This document shows, one piece after another, positions 25,236 to 33,306 of a DNA stretch of 34,061 nt. The notes below the pieces were generated by a model that saw only the letters and a list, made by a program, of their open reading frames with translations, ran no database searches and was not told the DNA's origin. Made by a program: the position numbers and the translations under genes. Source of the stretch: Lachnospiraceae bacterium UBA3821 (GTDB lineage Bacteria; Bacillota; Clostridia; Lachnospirales; Lachnospiraceae); contig DFDT01000150.1 of NCBI GenBank assembly GCA_002368865.1, positions 1 through 34,061 of the forward strand. Direction: 5' to 3'. How positions within the stretch are numbered: the first letter of the stretch is position 1; every line of letters starts with the position of its first letter.

Positions 25236-26240
25236 TCACAGGGCTTTCGTGGTGCCCCGCAGGATCAGGTCACCGGAAAACATGGTATTTTTGATGCCAT
25301 AGTTGTCGGTGAGTACATCCATGAGTGTATCGGTCAGATGCTGGCAGAGTGTTTCCAGCTTGTTGTCAATACTGGTCAGTTCCGGATAACTGCACTGTGC
25401 CAGTATGGAGTTGTTGTAGCCAATCACGGAAAGCTCATCGGGAATGCGAATTCCCAAAGTCTGTGCATATTTCACTGCCGCCAGAGCCAGCATATCATCG
25501 GCGGCGATCAAACCGTGAAAGACTTGTCCGCTCTGATGCAGCTTCAGCAGCTGTTCCGTCATGCCGGAGATATCCTCGTGGGTACCGGAGAAATATTCCT
25601 GCATCGGTTCCAGACCGTGTGCCTTCATGGCATTCAGGTAGCCGGAGCGTTTCTTTTTACCGCTGTAGGAATTGGAGTTGTAAAAATAGAGAATATCATG
25701 GATTCCGGATGTGATCATGCGGCCTGTCGCCTCCTGCACGGAGGTGTAGTCATCGCACAGAATGCTGTACACATTGTGGGCGTCCAGTGCGCCGTTCAAA
25801 AGCATGACTGGTGTGGTGAGCGCCGCATCCAGGATATATTTGTTCTGGGATTCCTGCTCATAGATGTAGTTGGAACCGACCAGGATAATGCCGTCCACTT
25901 TCTGCTGCAGCAAAAGATCCAAAGACTCACGCCTTGTGTCCAATTCGTAGCCGCTGCAGCACAGGATGCAGTGATAGCCGTTTCCCCGCAGCTGCTGCTC
26001 CAGATAATAAATTGCCTTAGCGAGATACAGGTCGGAACTGTCGGCACACATGATGCCGATGGTCCGCATCGTGTTGAGCCCCAGACCTCTGGCAAAGGCA
26101 TTGGGAGTATACTCATATTTTTCAATCACACTGAGTACCCGCTGCCTGGTCTCTTCGCTTACATTGGCACTGCCATTGAGTACGCGGGAGACGGTCGCGA
26201 TCGATACCCCTGCTTTCTCCGAAATATCATATATCGTCAT
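25236..26240 (-). CDS. LacI/GalR-family transcriptional regulator of the hexuronate genes
   Basis: 334 residues. The N-terminal helix-turn-helix is classical (TIYDISEKAGVSIATVSRVLNGSANVSEETRQRV, residues 2-35), followed by the hinge region YTPNAFARGL. It continues into a periplasmic-binding-protein-like core with RTIGIMCADSSDLYLAKAI, DGIILVGSNY and LSVIGYNN. It is expected to leave DNA when a hexuronate or its breakdown product binds. ATG 26238-26240 has AAAGGGG about nine bases upstream. Genes on either side (uxaC, and divergent uxaB-uxaA) make it the likely local repressor. An 18-base palindrome just below its own promoter points to self-control. The effector, for example galacturonate or tagaturonate, is not readable. 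Confidence 0.92.
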   Translation of the reverse strand: MTIYDISEKAGVSIATVSRVLNGSANVSEETRQRVLSVIEKYEYTPNAFARGLGLNTMRTIGIMCADSSDLYLAKAIYYLEQQLRGNGYHCILCCSGYELDTRRESLDLLLQQKVDGIILVGSNYIYEQESQNKYILDAALTTPVMLLNGALDAHNVYSILCDDYTSVQEATGRMITSGIHDILYFYNSNSYSGKKKRSGYLNAMKAHGLEPMQEYFSGTHEDISGMTEQLLKLHQSGQVFHGLIAADDMLALAAVKYAQTLGIRIPDELSVIGYNNSILAQCSYPELTSIDNKLETLCQHLTDTLMDVLTDNYGIKNTMFSGDLILRGTTKAL

Positions 26241-26261
26241 GAGTATTTACCCCTTTGCTGC

Positions 26262-26279
26262 TGTGAAAGTATTTTCACA
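26262..26279. promoter_or_regulatory. Palindromic candidate operator of the LacI-type regulator
   Basis: TGTGAAA (26262-26268), GTAT, TTTCACA (26273-26279): perfect 7-base arms. It lies about 9-26 bases downstream of the likely transcription start of the regulator gene, a normal blocking position for self-repression. An A/T-rich partial match (GGTGGAAAATATTTTGG, about 26358-26374) lies near the uxaB promoter. Confidence 0.6.
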
Positions 26280-26294
26280 AGTTTCATATGCCTA

Positions 26295-26323
26295 ATTATA
26301 CCCAATGTCAGGGCTTTTTTCAA
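26295..26323 (-). promoter_or_regulatory. Sigma-A-type promoter of the LacI-type regulator gene
   Basis: On the minus strand TTGAAA (26318-26323), 17-base spacer, TATAAT (26295-26300). The candidate operator lies directly downstream of it. Confidence 0.7.
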
Positions 26324-26379
26324 GACGTAAAAAATATATATATTCCAACACATTTGTGGTGGAAAATATTTTGGAAATA

Positions 26380-26388
26380 TGTTATAGT
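26380..26388 (+). promoter_or_regulatory. Possible extended -10 promoter of uxaB-uxaA
   Basis: TG-T-TATAGT (26380-26388) is an extended -10 box; the -35 at the usual distance (TGGAAA) is weak. Transcription would start near 26395, giving a leader of about 73 bases that contains three short GC-rich palindromes. Confidence 0.4.
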
Positions 26389-26408
26389 GAATGTATTAAG
26401 TTCAAAAA

Positions 26409-26449
26409 CCGGCTACAGACCGGAACGCTAAGTAGCGCCGCGAGCGCGG
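26409..26449 (+). promoter_or_regulatory. Three tandem short hairpins in the uxaB leader
   Basis: CCGG/CCGG (26409-26412 with 26420-26423), CGCTA/TAGCG (26426-26430 with 26433-26437) and CCGCG/CGCGG (26438-26442 with 26445-26449) follow one another directly and end four bases before the GGAGG ribosome site. This GC-rich block within AT-rich DNA could set message stability or translation. It matched no known riboswitch. Confidence 0.4.
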
Positions 26450-26467
26450 AATGGAGGATAAAGTTCA

Positions 26468-27928
26468 ATGGAGTTATTAAACAAAGCAAAAACAGGCAAG
26501 AAAGAGAGACCGATCAAGGTAGTGCAGTTCGGTGAGGGTAATTTCCTCCGCGCGTTCGTTGACTACATGTTTGATCTGGCAAATGAGCAGGGCAAGTTTG
26601 ACGGTGACATCGTATTGATCAAGCCTATTGCATTCGGTAATCTGGAGAATTTCCACAAGCAGGACTGCCAGTATACCGTATCTCTTCGCGGTAATGTAGG
26701 CGGCGAGGGCAAGATCATCGATCGTATCGTGACATCCGTGGCGGATGCGGTTGACACCATCAACGAGTATGATAAATATATGGCTTTGGCTGATATCGAC
26801 ACTTTGAAGTTTGTGGTTTCTAATACTACAGAGGCAGGTATCGTATTTGATGACAGCGATAAGTTTGAGTCCAATCCTCCTGCAACTTTCCCCGGAAAGC
26901 TGACCAAGTTCCTGTACAGAAGATTTGAGACCTTCAAGGGTGACATGAGCAAAGGTTTGATCATGCTTCCCGTAGAGCTGATCGATGACAACGGTATCAA
27001 CCTGAAGAAGTGCGTGATGCAGTTCATCGACCTTTGGAAACTCTCCGATGAGTTTAAGAACTGGGTGGAGAATGCATGTGTATTCACTTCCACACTGGTA
27101 GACCGTATCGTGACAGGCCGTCCGAAGGACATGCAGGCTGAGTGGGACAGACTGGGATACCAGGATGATATCATGGTTACTGCAGAGCCTTTCTCTCTGT
27201 GGGTAATCGAGTCTCCCAAGGACATCAGCGCAGATTTCCCGAAGCTGCCTATCGACAACTTCAACGCGATCATCACCGATGACCATCATCCTTACAAGCA
27301 GAGAAAGGTTCGTATCCTGAACGGTGCGCATACTTCCTTCGTACTGGCTGCATGGTGCTGCGGTCTGGATATCGTAAGAGATTCCATGAAGGATGACGAT
27401 ATCAGAAACTTTATGGACAAGACCATCTATGACGAGGTTATCCCTACTCTGACCCTTCCCGAGGATGAGCTGAAGGCATTTGCGGCAGAGGTTGTGAACC
27501 GTTTCGACAATCCTTATGTAGATCACAAGCTTCTGGACATCTCCCTGAACTCCGTTTCCAAGTGGAGAGCAAGATGTATGCCCAGCCTGCTTGGCTATGT
27601 AGACAAGTTTGGCAAGCTTCCTGCTCACCTGACCTTCTCCATCGCAGCATTGATGGCATTTTATACCGGCTCCGAGATCAGGGACGGCGTGCTGATCGGA
27701 CACAGAAACGGCGAGGAGTATCTGGTGAAGGATGACAAGGCAGTGCTGGAGTTCTTTGCCGCAAACAGCAGCAAAGACACCAGAACTTTTGTAACGGATT
27801 ATCTCGGAAACGTGAACTTCCATGGACAGGATCTGAACAAGGTTCCCGGTCTGACCGATGCAGTGGTAGCTTATCTGGATGATATCAAGACGAATGGTAT
27901 GAGGGCAGCATTATGCAAAATTTCTTAA
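26468..27928 (+). CDS. uxaB: Tagaturonate reductase (altronate oxidoreductase)
   Basis: Reduces D-tagaturonate to D-altronate with NADH, the second step of galacturonate breakdown, in the cytosol. 486 residues, close to E. coli UxaB (483). It belongs to the mannitol dehydrogenase family: VVQFGEGNFLRAFVDYMFD is the nucleotide-binding start with the UxaB-type GEGNFLRA, and KVRILNGAHTSF is the catalytic lysine region. FVVSNTTEAGI and LPVELIDDNG are further family marks. GGAGG about ten bases before ATG 26468 sets the start. Its last 16 bases overlap the start of uxaA, so the two are translated together. The leader contains three GC-rich hairpins. It diverges from the LacI-type gene. Confidence 0.95.
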   Translation: MELLNKAKTGKKERPIKVVQFGEGNFLRAFVDYMFDLANEQGKFDGDIVLIKPIAFGNLENFHKQDCQYTVSLRGNVGGEGKIIDRIVTSVADAVDTINEYDKYMALADIDTLKFVVSNTTEAGIVFDDSDKFESNPPATFPGKLTKFLYRRFETFKGDMSKGLIMLPVELIDDNGINLKKCVMQFIDLWKLSDEFKNWVENACVFTSTLVDRIVTGRPKDMQAEWDRLGYQDDIMVTAEPFSLWVIESPKDISADFPKLPIDNFNAIITDDHHPYKQRKVRILNGAHTSFVLAAWCCGLDIVRDSMKDDDIRNFMDKTIYDEVIPTLTLPEDELKAFAAEVVNRFDNPYVDHKLLDISLNSVSKWRARCMPSLLGYVDKFGKLPAHLTFSIAALMAFYTGSEIRDGVLIGHRNGEEYLVKDDKAVLEFFAANSSKDTRTFVTDYLGNVNFHGQDLNKVPGLTDAVVAYLDDIKTNGMRAALCKIS

Positions 27929-29430
27929 AGATCAATGACAATGATAATGTGGTTGTAGCATTGAACACCATCCCGAAGGGAGACAGCATCAAGGTTCCCG
28001 TGGACGGTGTGGAAAAAGAGATCACAGCGTTAGAGGAGATTCCGGCAGGTCACAAGATGGCGCTCAAGGATATCCCGGAAGGCGGAGAAGTGATCAAATA
28101 CGGTTACCGGATCGGTAATGCCAAGGAAGCTATCAAGACAGGCAGCTGGATCCATGTACATAACGTGAAGACCGCGCTGGGCGATCTGTTGGAGTACACC
28201 TATGAGCCTACTCCCGTGGAGGAGAAGAAGACGGAGGATGTAACTTTCATGGGCTTCAACCGTCCGAACGGCAAGGTGGGTGTCCGCAACGATATCTGGC
28301 TGGTGCCTACCGTCGGCTGTGTGAACAATGTGGCGGATGCTATCGTACGCATGGCAAATAAGTGGCTGGATGCGAACCGTGAAAAAGAAGGTCTTCAGAC
28401 CGTGGGTGAGGTGGTAACTTTTAAGCACCCTTACGGCTGTTCCCAGATGGGCGACGATCAGGAACATACCAGAACCATTCTGGCGGATCTGATCAACCAT
28501 CCCAATGCCGGCGGTGTGCTGGTGCTGGGACTGGGCTGTGAGAACAGCAATATTGATGTTTTGAAGCCTTATCTCGGTGAGATTGATGAGAACCGTACCA
28601 AGTTCCTGATCTGTCAGGAGCATGATGATGAGATCACGGATGCGGTAGAGGTGATCAAGGAACTGGCAAAATATGCGGCAGGATTCAAGCGTGAGCCTAT
28701 CAGTGTCAGCAAGCTGATCATCGGCATGAAGTGCGGCGGCAGTGACGGCCTGTCCGGCATCACTGCAAATCCGCTGGTGGGACGTTTCTCCGATCTGCTG
28801 ATCTCCAAGGGCGGTACCACAATTTTGACAGAGGTACCCGAGATGTTTGGTGCAGAGACGATCCTGATGAATCGCTGCGCGAACGAGGAATTGTTTAACC
28901 AGACCGTGAATCTGATCAATGACTTCAAGAACTACTTCAAGAGCCATAATCAGACCATTTATGAGAATCCTTCTCCCGGAAACAAGAAAGGCGGTATCTC
29001 CACATTGGAGGATAAGTCCCTCGGTTGTACCCAGAAGTCCGGAAGTGCACTGGTTAAAGGCGTTCTGGCTTACGGTGAGCCGGTGAAGACTCCGGGACTG
29101 AATCTGCTCAGCGCACCGGGTAATGACCTGGTGGCCGCTACGGCGTTGGCTGCATCCGGCGCGCATATTGTACTCTTCACCACCGGCCGCGGTACGCCTT
29201 TTGCATCACCGGTGCCGACCATGAAGATTGCGACGAACTCCAGACTGGCAGGAAAGAAGTCCAACTGGATCGATTTCAATGCGGGCGTGATCGTAGAGGA
29301 CAGCAATATGGAAACTGAGACCAAGAAGCTGTTTGATCTGGTGGTAGAGACAGCGAGCGGCAGAAAAGTACGCAGCGAGGAAGCAGGCTTCCATGATATG
29401 GCAATCTTTAAGCAGGGCGTGACTCTGTAA
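27913..29430 (+). CDS. uxaA: Altronate dehydratase
   Basis: Removes water from D-altronate to give 2-keto-3-deoxygluconate, the third step of galacturonate breakdown. 505 residues, near the E. coli size (495). Residues about 1-95 form the small SAF domain (DNVVVALNTIPKGDSI, IPAGHKMAL, GSWIHVHNVKT). The rest is the UxaA catalytic part: GFNRPNGKVGVRNDIWLVPTVGCVNN, HPYGCSQMGDD, VLGLGCEN and MKCGGSDGLSGI. The conserved cysteines are consistent with an iron cofactor or cluster as in the family. The ATG at 27913 lies inside the end of uxaB behind GAGGGC. A strong terminator follows it, so uxaB-uxaA is a two-gene unit. The later kinase and aldolase (KdgK, KdgA) are not in the window. Confidence 0.95.
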   Translation: MQNFLKINDNDNVVVALNTIPKGDSIKVPVDGVEKEITALEEIPAGHKMALKDIPEGGEVIKYGYRIGNAKEAIKTGSWIHVHNVKTALGDLLEYTYEPTPVEEKKTEDVTFMGFNRPNGKVGVRNDIWLVPTVGCVNNVADAIVRMANKWLDANREKEGLQTVGEVVTFKHPYGCSQMGDDQEHTRTILADLINHPNAGGVLVLGLGCENSNIDVLKPYLGEIDENRTKFLICQEHDDEITDAVEVIKELAKYAAGFKREPISVSKLIIGMKCGGSDGLSGITANPLVGRFSDLLISKGGTTILTEVPEMFGAETILMNRCANEELFNQTVNLINDFKNYFKSHNQTIYENPSPGNKKGGISTLEDKSLGCTQKSGSALVKGVLAYGEPVKTPGLNLLSAPGNDLVAATALAASGAHIVLFTTGRGTPFASPVPTMKIATNSRLAGKKSNWIDFNAGVIVEDSNMETETKKLFDLVVETASGRKVRSEEAGFHDMAIFKQGVTL

Positions 29431-29459
29431 GAAAAGAGATATCGAACAAGGTACCAATA

Positions 29460-29493
29460 AGAAAAGGGCAGTCCGGATGGTCTGCCCTTTTCT
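29460..29493 (+). terminator. Strong intrinsic terminator after uxaA
   Basis: AGAAAAGGGCAG (29460-29471) pairs perfectly with CTGCCCTTTTCT (29482-29493). A 10-base loop can pair a little further (CC/GG). The T-rich right arm and following TTC give a normal termination signal. Confidence 0.85.
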
Positions 29494-29543
29494 TTCAGAA
29501 GAACAGTGTGCAAAAAATATATTGACATAAAGGAGAAGAAAAA

Positions 29544-30269
29544 ATGATAAACCTGGCAGTGATCCCCAGCATGGTACTCTTTTTTGTGGTATGGTACGGA
29601 GATAAGGTGGAGAAAGAACCGCCGAAGCTTTTGTTGAAATTGTTTTTGCTTGGATGCTTAAGTACGGTGAGCGCCGTGATCTTCGGCTTGTTGGGGGAAC
29701 TGGTTGCAGGCCTTTTTCTTGATACGGAGAGCATGATCTATCTCATTGTGGATAATTTCCTTTTGACTGCATTGATTGAGGAGGGCGGCAAGTTCTTTTT
29801 CTTAAAGATCGGAACCTGGAAAAACAAGGAATTTAATTATACATTTGACGGGGTTGTGTATGCCGTGGCCGTGTCCCTGGGATTTGCAACCATAGAGAAT
29901 ATTTTGTACGTGATCAGCAACGGGCTCCTGGGCGGTATCTTTGTGGCAATCATAAGAGCATTGCTGTCTGTCCCCGGGCATGTGATCTTTGCTGTGTTCA
30001 TGGGGTACTATTATGGGCTGGCGAAGTATGCCGAGGCAGAGGGAGATTCGGGGAAATGCCGAAAGAATCTGGTGAAAGCCCTTTTGGTCCCGACTTTGCT
30101 GCATGGGTTCTATGATTTCTGCCTGAGTACAGAATCCGGTATCTTTATCCTGATCTTTTTCCTGTTTGATCTCACGATGACGATCGTGGCGATCGTACGG
30201 TTTGTGAAATTTTCAAAGGGAGACACGGCTATCCCAGGTACCAATGCGCTGGCGGCAGACGACAAATAA
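29544..30269 (+). CDS. PrsW-family intramembrane metalloprotease
   Basis: 241 residues with about seven to eight membrane segments. The PrsW motifs are all present: EEGGKFF (Glu79, Glu80, Lys83), FATIENI (Glu118/Asn119), HVIFAVFMGYYYG (His146) and HGFYDF (His187/Asp191). PrsW-type proteases cut membrane-bound anti-sigma factors or related proteins; some bacteriocin-linked CAAX proteases are distant kin. AAGGAG stands nine bases before ATG 29544. It sits between a terminator and a new promoter, so it is probably independent of the sugar-acid genes on either side. No partner sigma or anti-sigma gene is visible in the window, so its target is unknown. Confidence 0.9.
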   Translation: MINLAVIPSMVLFFVVWYGDKVEKEPPKLLLKLFLLGCLSTVSAVIFGLLGELVAGLFLDTESMIYLIVDNFLLTALIEEGGKFFFLKIGTWKNKEFNYTFDGVVYAVAVSLGFATIENILYVISNGLLGGIFVAIIRALLSVPGHVIFAVFMGYYYGLAKYAEAEGDSGKCRKNLVKALLVPTLLHGFYDFCLSTESGIFILIFFLFDLTMTIVAIVRFVKFSKGDTAIPGTNALAADDK

Positions 30270-30281
30270 TCTTATTTTGTA

Positions 30282-30310
30282 TTGCCTGATATAGGAAAAG
30301 TCGGTATAAT
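30282..30310 (+). promoter_or_regulatory. Sigma-A-type promoter for the unknown gene plus GH28 unit
   Basis: TTGCCT (30282-30287), 17-base spacer, TATAAT (30305-30310). Transcription would start near 30317, with a leader of about 65 bases before ATG 30382. Confidence 0.6.
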
Positions 30311-30381
30311 AAAAAGTAAGAGTTTTTTGGTCATCATTGGCATGAGCGGAACTGAAAAAAACAAAAAGAGAGGTATGTGCG

Positions 30382-30906
30382 ATGGGGTTGAAAGAACAGT
30401 TGCAGACCGCATATGAGGCGGTGAAGAAGGGGGACGTGGCGGCTGCCGGGGAGGCGGTAAAGGAGCTGAAAGCGCTGCCCAGAACTGCGGAGGGTGTGTT
30501 CGACTTAAGCAGTGTGGATGCGGATGTATGGCAGGCGGCAGGATTGGCATATCCTGTGTACGTGGCCTATGAAACAACTTGTAATAAAAAAGAAGGCTAT
30601 CCTGATCTGATCGCACAGATGCGCGCGTGGAACGGAAAATTGGCGGCGGATTATACCTTTGCCAATGCCTCCAAGGCGGCGGATATGTGGATCAACACCA
30701 TCGATCTCATGAGTCCGGAGATTTACGAGTATTATAGAGAATTGGTGGATATTTTCAAAGAGAATGTGAGGAAGACGCTGGATCTGTTTTACGGAGCTGA
30801 TGCGTCTGCAAAAGACGCGGCGGATGAGGCAAGGTTCAAGTCGGCTGTTTTAAGAGCCTGTGAGGCGGATATCTTGTTGGCTGAAAAATACATAAACAGA
30901 GTATAA
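30382..30906 (+). CDS. Helical protein of unknown function, paired with GH28
   Basis: 174 residues; start ATG 30382 with GAGAGG eight bases upstream. No signal peptide. The sequence is largely helical. A stretch around residues 52-78 (DVWQAAGLAYPVYVAYETTCNKKEGYPDLI) recalls a segment of GH88/GH105 unsaturated uronyl hydrolases (a YET...NKKE.Y.D pattern), but the protein is half their length and lacks their other motifs. It may be a shrunken relative, or the likeness may be chance. It lies 32 bases before the GH28 gene with a shared promoter, which suggests a role in handling pectin oligomers, as an inference from position only. Confidence 0.6.
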   Translation: MGLKEQLQTAYEAVKKGDVAAAGEAVKELKALPRTAEGVFDLSSVDADVWQAAGLAYPVYVAYETTCNKKEGYPDLIAQMRAWNGKLAADYTFANASKAADMWINTIDLMSPEIYEYYRELVDIFKENVRKTLDLFYGADASAKDAADEARFKSAVLRACEADILLAEKYINRV

Positions 30907-30938
30907 AGCGCTGTGTGAGCGGCAGATAGGAGAGAAAG

Positions 30939-32525
30939 ATGATGGAGATTAAATTGGTTATGAGTACCGCCAGAAGCGCGACAATTGAGATCGTGGATGG
31001 CGGCAGATATTTTACGAAGGCGCTTTATCTGGTGGAGGTCAACGGGGAGAGCATCGTTGCCACAGGCAAGACGATCACTTCTTTGTATGATCTGATCCCG
31101 GACAGCGAGCAGCATGTGGAGGTGTTTGTCTGCGAGAACGAGGAATTGGGCACAAAGGGAGAGAAACTGGGTGAGGTGACTTTCCGCACACAGAAAGAGT
31201 TTGTGACGCTGAATGTGAAGAAGTTCGGAGCCAAGGGTGACGGCGAGCATGATGATACCCACTTTATCCAGGCGGCGATCATGGCGTGTCCTGCAGACAG
31301 CAGAGTTTATTTCCCGGCAGGCGTGTATCGTATTTCCAGCCTGTTTCTGAAGAGCCATACGAGAATTGAGCTGGCGGAGGGCGCGGAGCTGCGCGCTTTT
31401 ACGGATCGGGCGAAATTTCCCATTTTCCCCGGCATGATCGAGAGTTATGATGAGAAAGAGGAATATAATCTGGGTACCTGGGAGGGGAACCCTCTGCCCA
31501 TGTTCTCCGGCGTGATCTGTGGCATCGGCGTGGAGGATGTGGTGATCTACGGTCGTGGCACGATCAACGGCAACGCTTCGAAGGAAACCTGGTGGAAGGA
31601 TCCCAAGGTGATGAACATTGCGTTCCGTCCCCGCTTGTTTTTTATCAGCGGTTGTAAGGACATTACGCTGCAGGGTGTGAAGTTCTGCAATTCCCCGTCC
31701 TGGACGCTGCATCCTTATTTCAGTGATAACCTGCGGTTTATCGGCGTGACGGTGAACAATCCGGCTGACTCGCCCAACACGGACGGTCTGGATCCGGAGT
31801 CCTGTAAGAATGTGGAGATTCTGGGCGTGACCTTCTCACTGGGCGATGACTGTATCGCAGTGAAGAGCGGCAAGATCTATATGGGCAGAAAGCATAAGAC
31901 GCCTTCTGAGAATATCCATGTGCGCCAGTGCCTGATGGAAAATGGGCACGGTGCTGTGACTGTGGGCAGCGAGATGGCCGGCGGCGTGGTGAACCTGACG
32001 GTGGAGGACTGCATTTTCCGCCATACGGACAGAGGTCTGCGCATCAAAACCAGACGCGGACGCGGCAAGGACGCGATCTTGAGCAATATCGTGTTCCGTA
32101 ACCTGACACTGGATCATGTGATGACCCCCCTCGTAGTGAACGCGTTCTACTTCTGCGATCCGGACGGCAAGACCGAGTATGTTCAGTCCAGAGAGGTGTA
32201 TCCCGTGGATGAAAGAACACCTGTTATTAAAAAGATGGTGTTTGAAAATATGGATTGCACGAACTGTCATGTGGCGGCCGGATATTTTGACGGCTTGCCG
32301 GAGGCAAAGATTGAAGAGATCTACATGAAGAATATCCACATCAGCTATGCGGAGAACCCGAAGTGTGACAGACCCGCCATGTCCGAGGGCGTGGAGGCCA
32401 GCAGCAAGAGAGGGTTGTTTGCGAGAAATGTGGCGAGACTGACGCTGGATCATGTGACCATTGAAGGGCAGGACGGCGAGGCGTATGAGCTGATCGGAGT
32501 GGATGATCTGGAGAAGTACGAGTAA
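30939..32525 (+). CDS. Cytosolic GH28 polygalacturonase
   Basis: 528 residues. Hydrolyses alpha-1,4-galacturonan; without a signal peptide it probably trims imported oligogalacturonides to galacturonate for UxaC. Residues 1-85 form a small beta domain resembling fibronectin type III (TSLYDLIPDSEQHVEVFV). The right-handed beta-helix starts at NVKKFGAKGDGEHDD. All four GH28 active-site motifs are intact: NTDGLD (Asp282), GDDC (Asp303/Asp304), GHG (His337) and RIK (Arg368/Lys370). Cytosolic, Fn3-plus-GH28 proteins are often exo-acting. ATG 30939 is preceded by AGGAGAG; an ATG one codon later is also possible. It is the second gene of a unit with the helical unknown protein. Confidence 0.93.
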   Translation: MMEIKLVMSTARSATIEIVDGGRYFTKALYLVEVNGESIVATGKTITSLYDLIPDSEQHVEVFVCENEELGTKGEKLGEVTFRTQKEFVTLNVKKFGAKGDGEHDDTHFIQAAIMACPADSRVYFPAGVYRISSLFLKSHTRIELAEGAELRAFTDRAKFPIFPGMIESYDEKEEYNLGTWEGNPLPMFSGVICGIGVEDVVIYGRGTINGNASKETWWKDPKVMNIAFRPRLFFISGCKDITLQGVKFCNSPSWTLHPYFSDNLRFIGVTVNNPADSPNTDGLDPESCKNVEILGVTFSLGDDCIAVKSGKIYMGRKHKTPSENIHVRQCLMENGHGAVTVGSEMAGGVVNLTVEDCIFRHTDRGLRIKTRRGRGKDAILSNIVFRNLTLDHVMTPLVVNAFYFCDPDGKTEYVQSREVYPVDERTPVIKKMVFENMDCTNCHVAAGYFDGLPEAKIEEIYMKNIHISYAENPKCDRPAMSEGVEASSKRGLFARNVARLTLDHVTIEGQDGEAYELIGVDDLEKYE

Positions 32526-32543
32526 AGGAAAATAGGGTTTGTG

Positions 32544-32597
32544 GCGAGAGGCATGGTGCAGCACATAATTTATTTCAAATGCGGGCATGCCTCTCGC
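32544..32597 (+). repeat. 12-base perfect inverted repeat with long loop after GH28
   Basis: GCGAGAGGCATG (32544-32555) and CATGCCTCTCGC (32586-32597) are perfect inverted copies, 30 bases apart. The loop begins with a smaller palindrome, GTGCAGCAC (32556-32564). No T tract follows, so it is not a standard terminator. It may protect the 3' end of the GH28 message, or mark the edge of the low-GC insert that follows. Confidence 0.5.
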
Positions 32598-32705
32598 AAG
32601 AGCAATCAGAGATTACTCGAGTACCCGCCATTGAAATTATTAAATATACTTTGGATAAAACTATTATTAAAAGCCACGAAAGATAAAACAAAATATGAAT
32701 ACAAA

Positions 32706-33203
32706 ATGAGAGGTGGTATAACGAAAGTAGTGCATATTCAAAGTAAGCGGTTTGGTGGTAAAAAGAACGTTCCTTGGACAGATGTTGAGGAATATTTAAA
32801 AGGTTACATAGGAATAGAAATTGAAAATGAAGAATATAAGGATAGGATTATCATTCCGAAAGATTTTCCTGATGAATATACGGGGTCTCGTTATACCAAA
32901 AAATTACATGGAGCAGTGGCGTTAGCAAAAGCAAATGCGGTATTAGGGCTGAAAGAATTGATCAAAAGTGCGTGCAATAGAAGATTTGTAGAAAACATGG
33001 ATAAAAAACATGGTGTTGACGCATCGGAAGGATGGTATCGATACGATATATTTTTTTCATTACCGGCACAAGGAGAGAACGAAGAAAGAGCAAGAAAAAA
33101 TATTTTTCGTGGTACATTGATTGTAAGGCGAAATGTAAAGGGAAATGAGTTATATGACATTGTTAACATAAAAAAAGAAGCGAGTAAGCCGCATGAGCCG
33201 TAA
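32706..33203 (+). CDS. Unknown low-GC protein, resembling domains of large phage-type polyvalent proteins
   Basis: 165 residues if it starts at ATG 32706; a GTG at 32730 (after GAGAGGTGG) or a longer frame from 32541 are alternatives, and none has an ideal ribosome site. The body reads VPWTDVEEYLKGYIG, PDEYTGSRYTKKLHG, ELIKSACNRRFVENMDKKHG, GWYRYDIFFSLP and LYDIVNIKKEA. From memory this resembles a nuclease- or toxin-like domain seen at the ends of large polyvalent proteins of phage and conjugative elements, but the family name is not certain. Its base composition is much richer in A and T than both neighbours. This points to recent arrival, with an inverted repeat at its left border. Confidence 0.55.
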   Translation: MRGGITKVVHIQSKRFGGKKNVPWTDVEEYLKGYIGIEIENEEYKDRIIIPKDFPDEYTGSRYTKKLHGAVALAKANAVLGLKELIKSACNRRFVENMDKKHGVDASEGWYRYDIFFSLPAQGENEERARKNIFRGTLIVRRNVKGNELYDIVNIKKEASKPHEP

Positions 33204-33306
33204 AGGCTGTACGGTAAGAAACCGCCTCTTTAGTCATATTATATAAAACGGATTTTGATTTGTCAATGAAATTTATTTGAAAAGAATAAAGTTAAAGGAG
33301 GTTGCT

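Noticed and set aside
25197..26330. Plus-strand open frame of 377 codons opposite the LacI-type regulator
   Set aside because: It lies opposite a clear LacI-family gene, has no family likeness, and runs through the regulator's own promoter and operator.
26477..27823. Long minus-strand open frame (448 codons) opposite uxaB; similar long frames opposite uxaA (28030-29166) and the GGDEF-EAL gene (20340-21632)
   Set aside because: Each lies wholly within a well-supported gene on the other strand and has no recognisable domain. They are typical shadows of codon bias.
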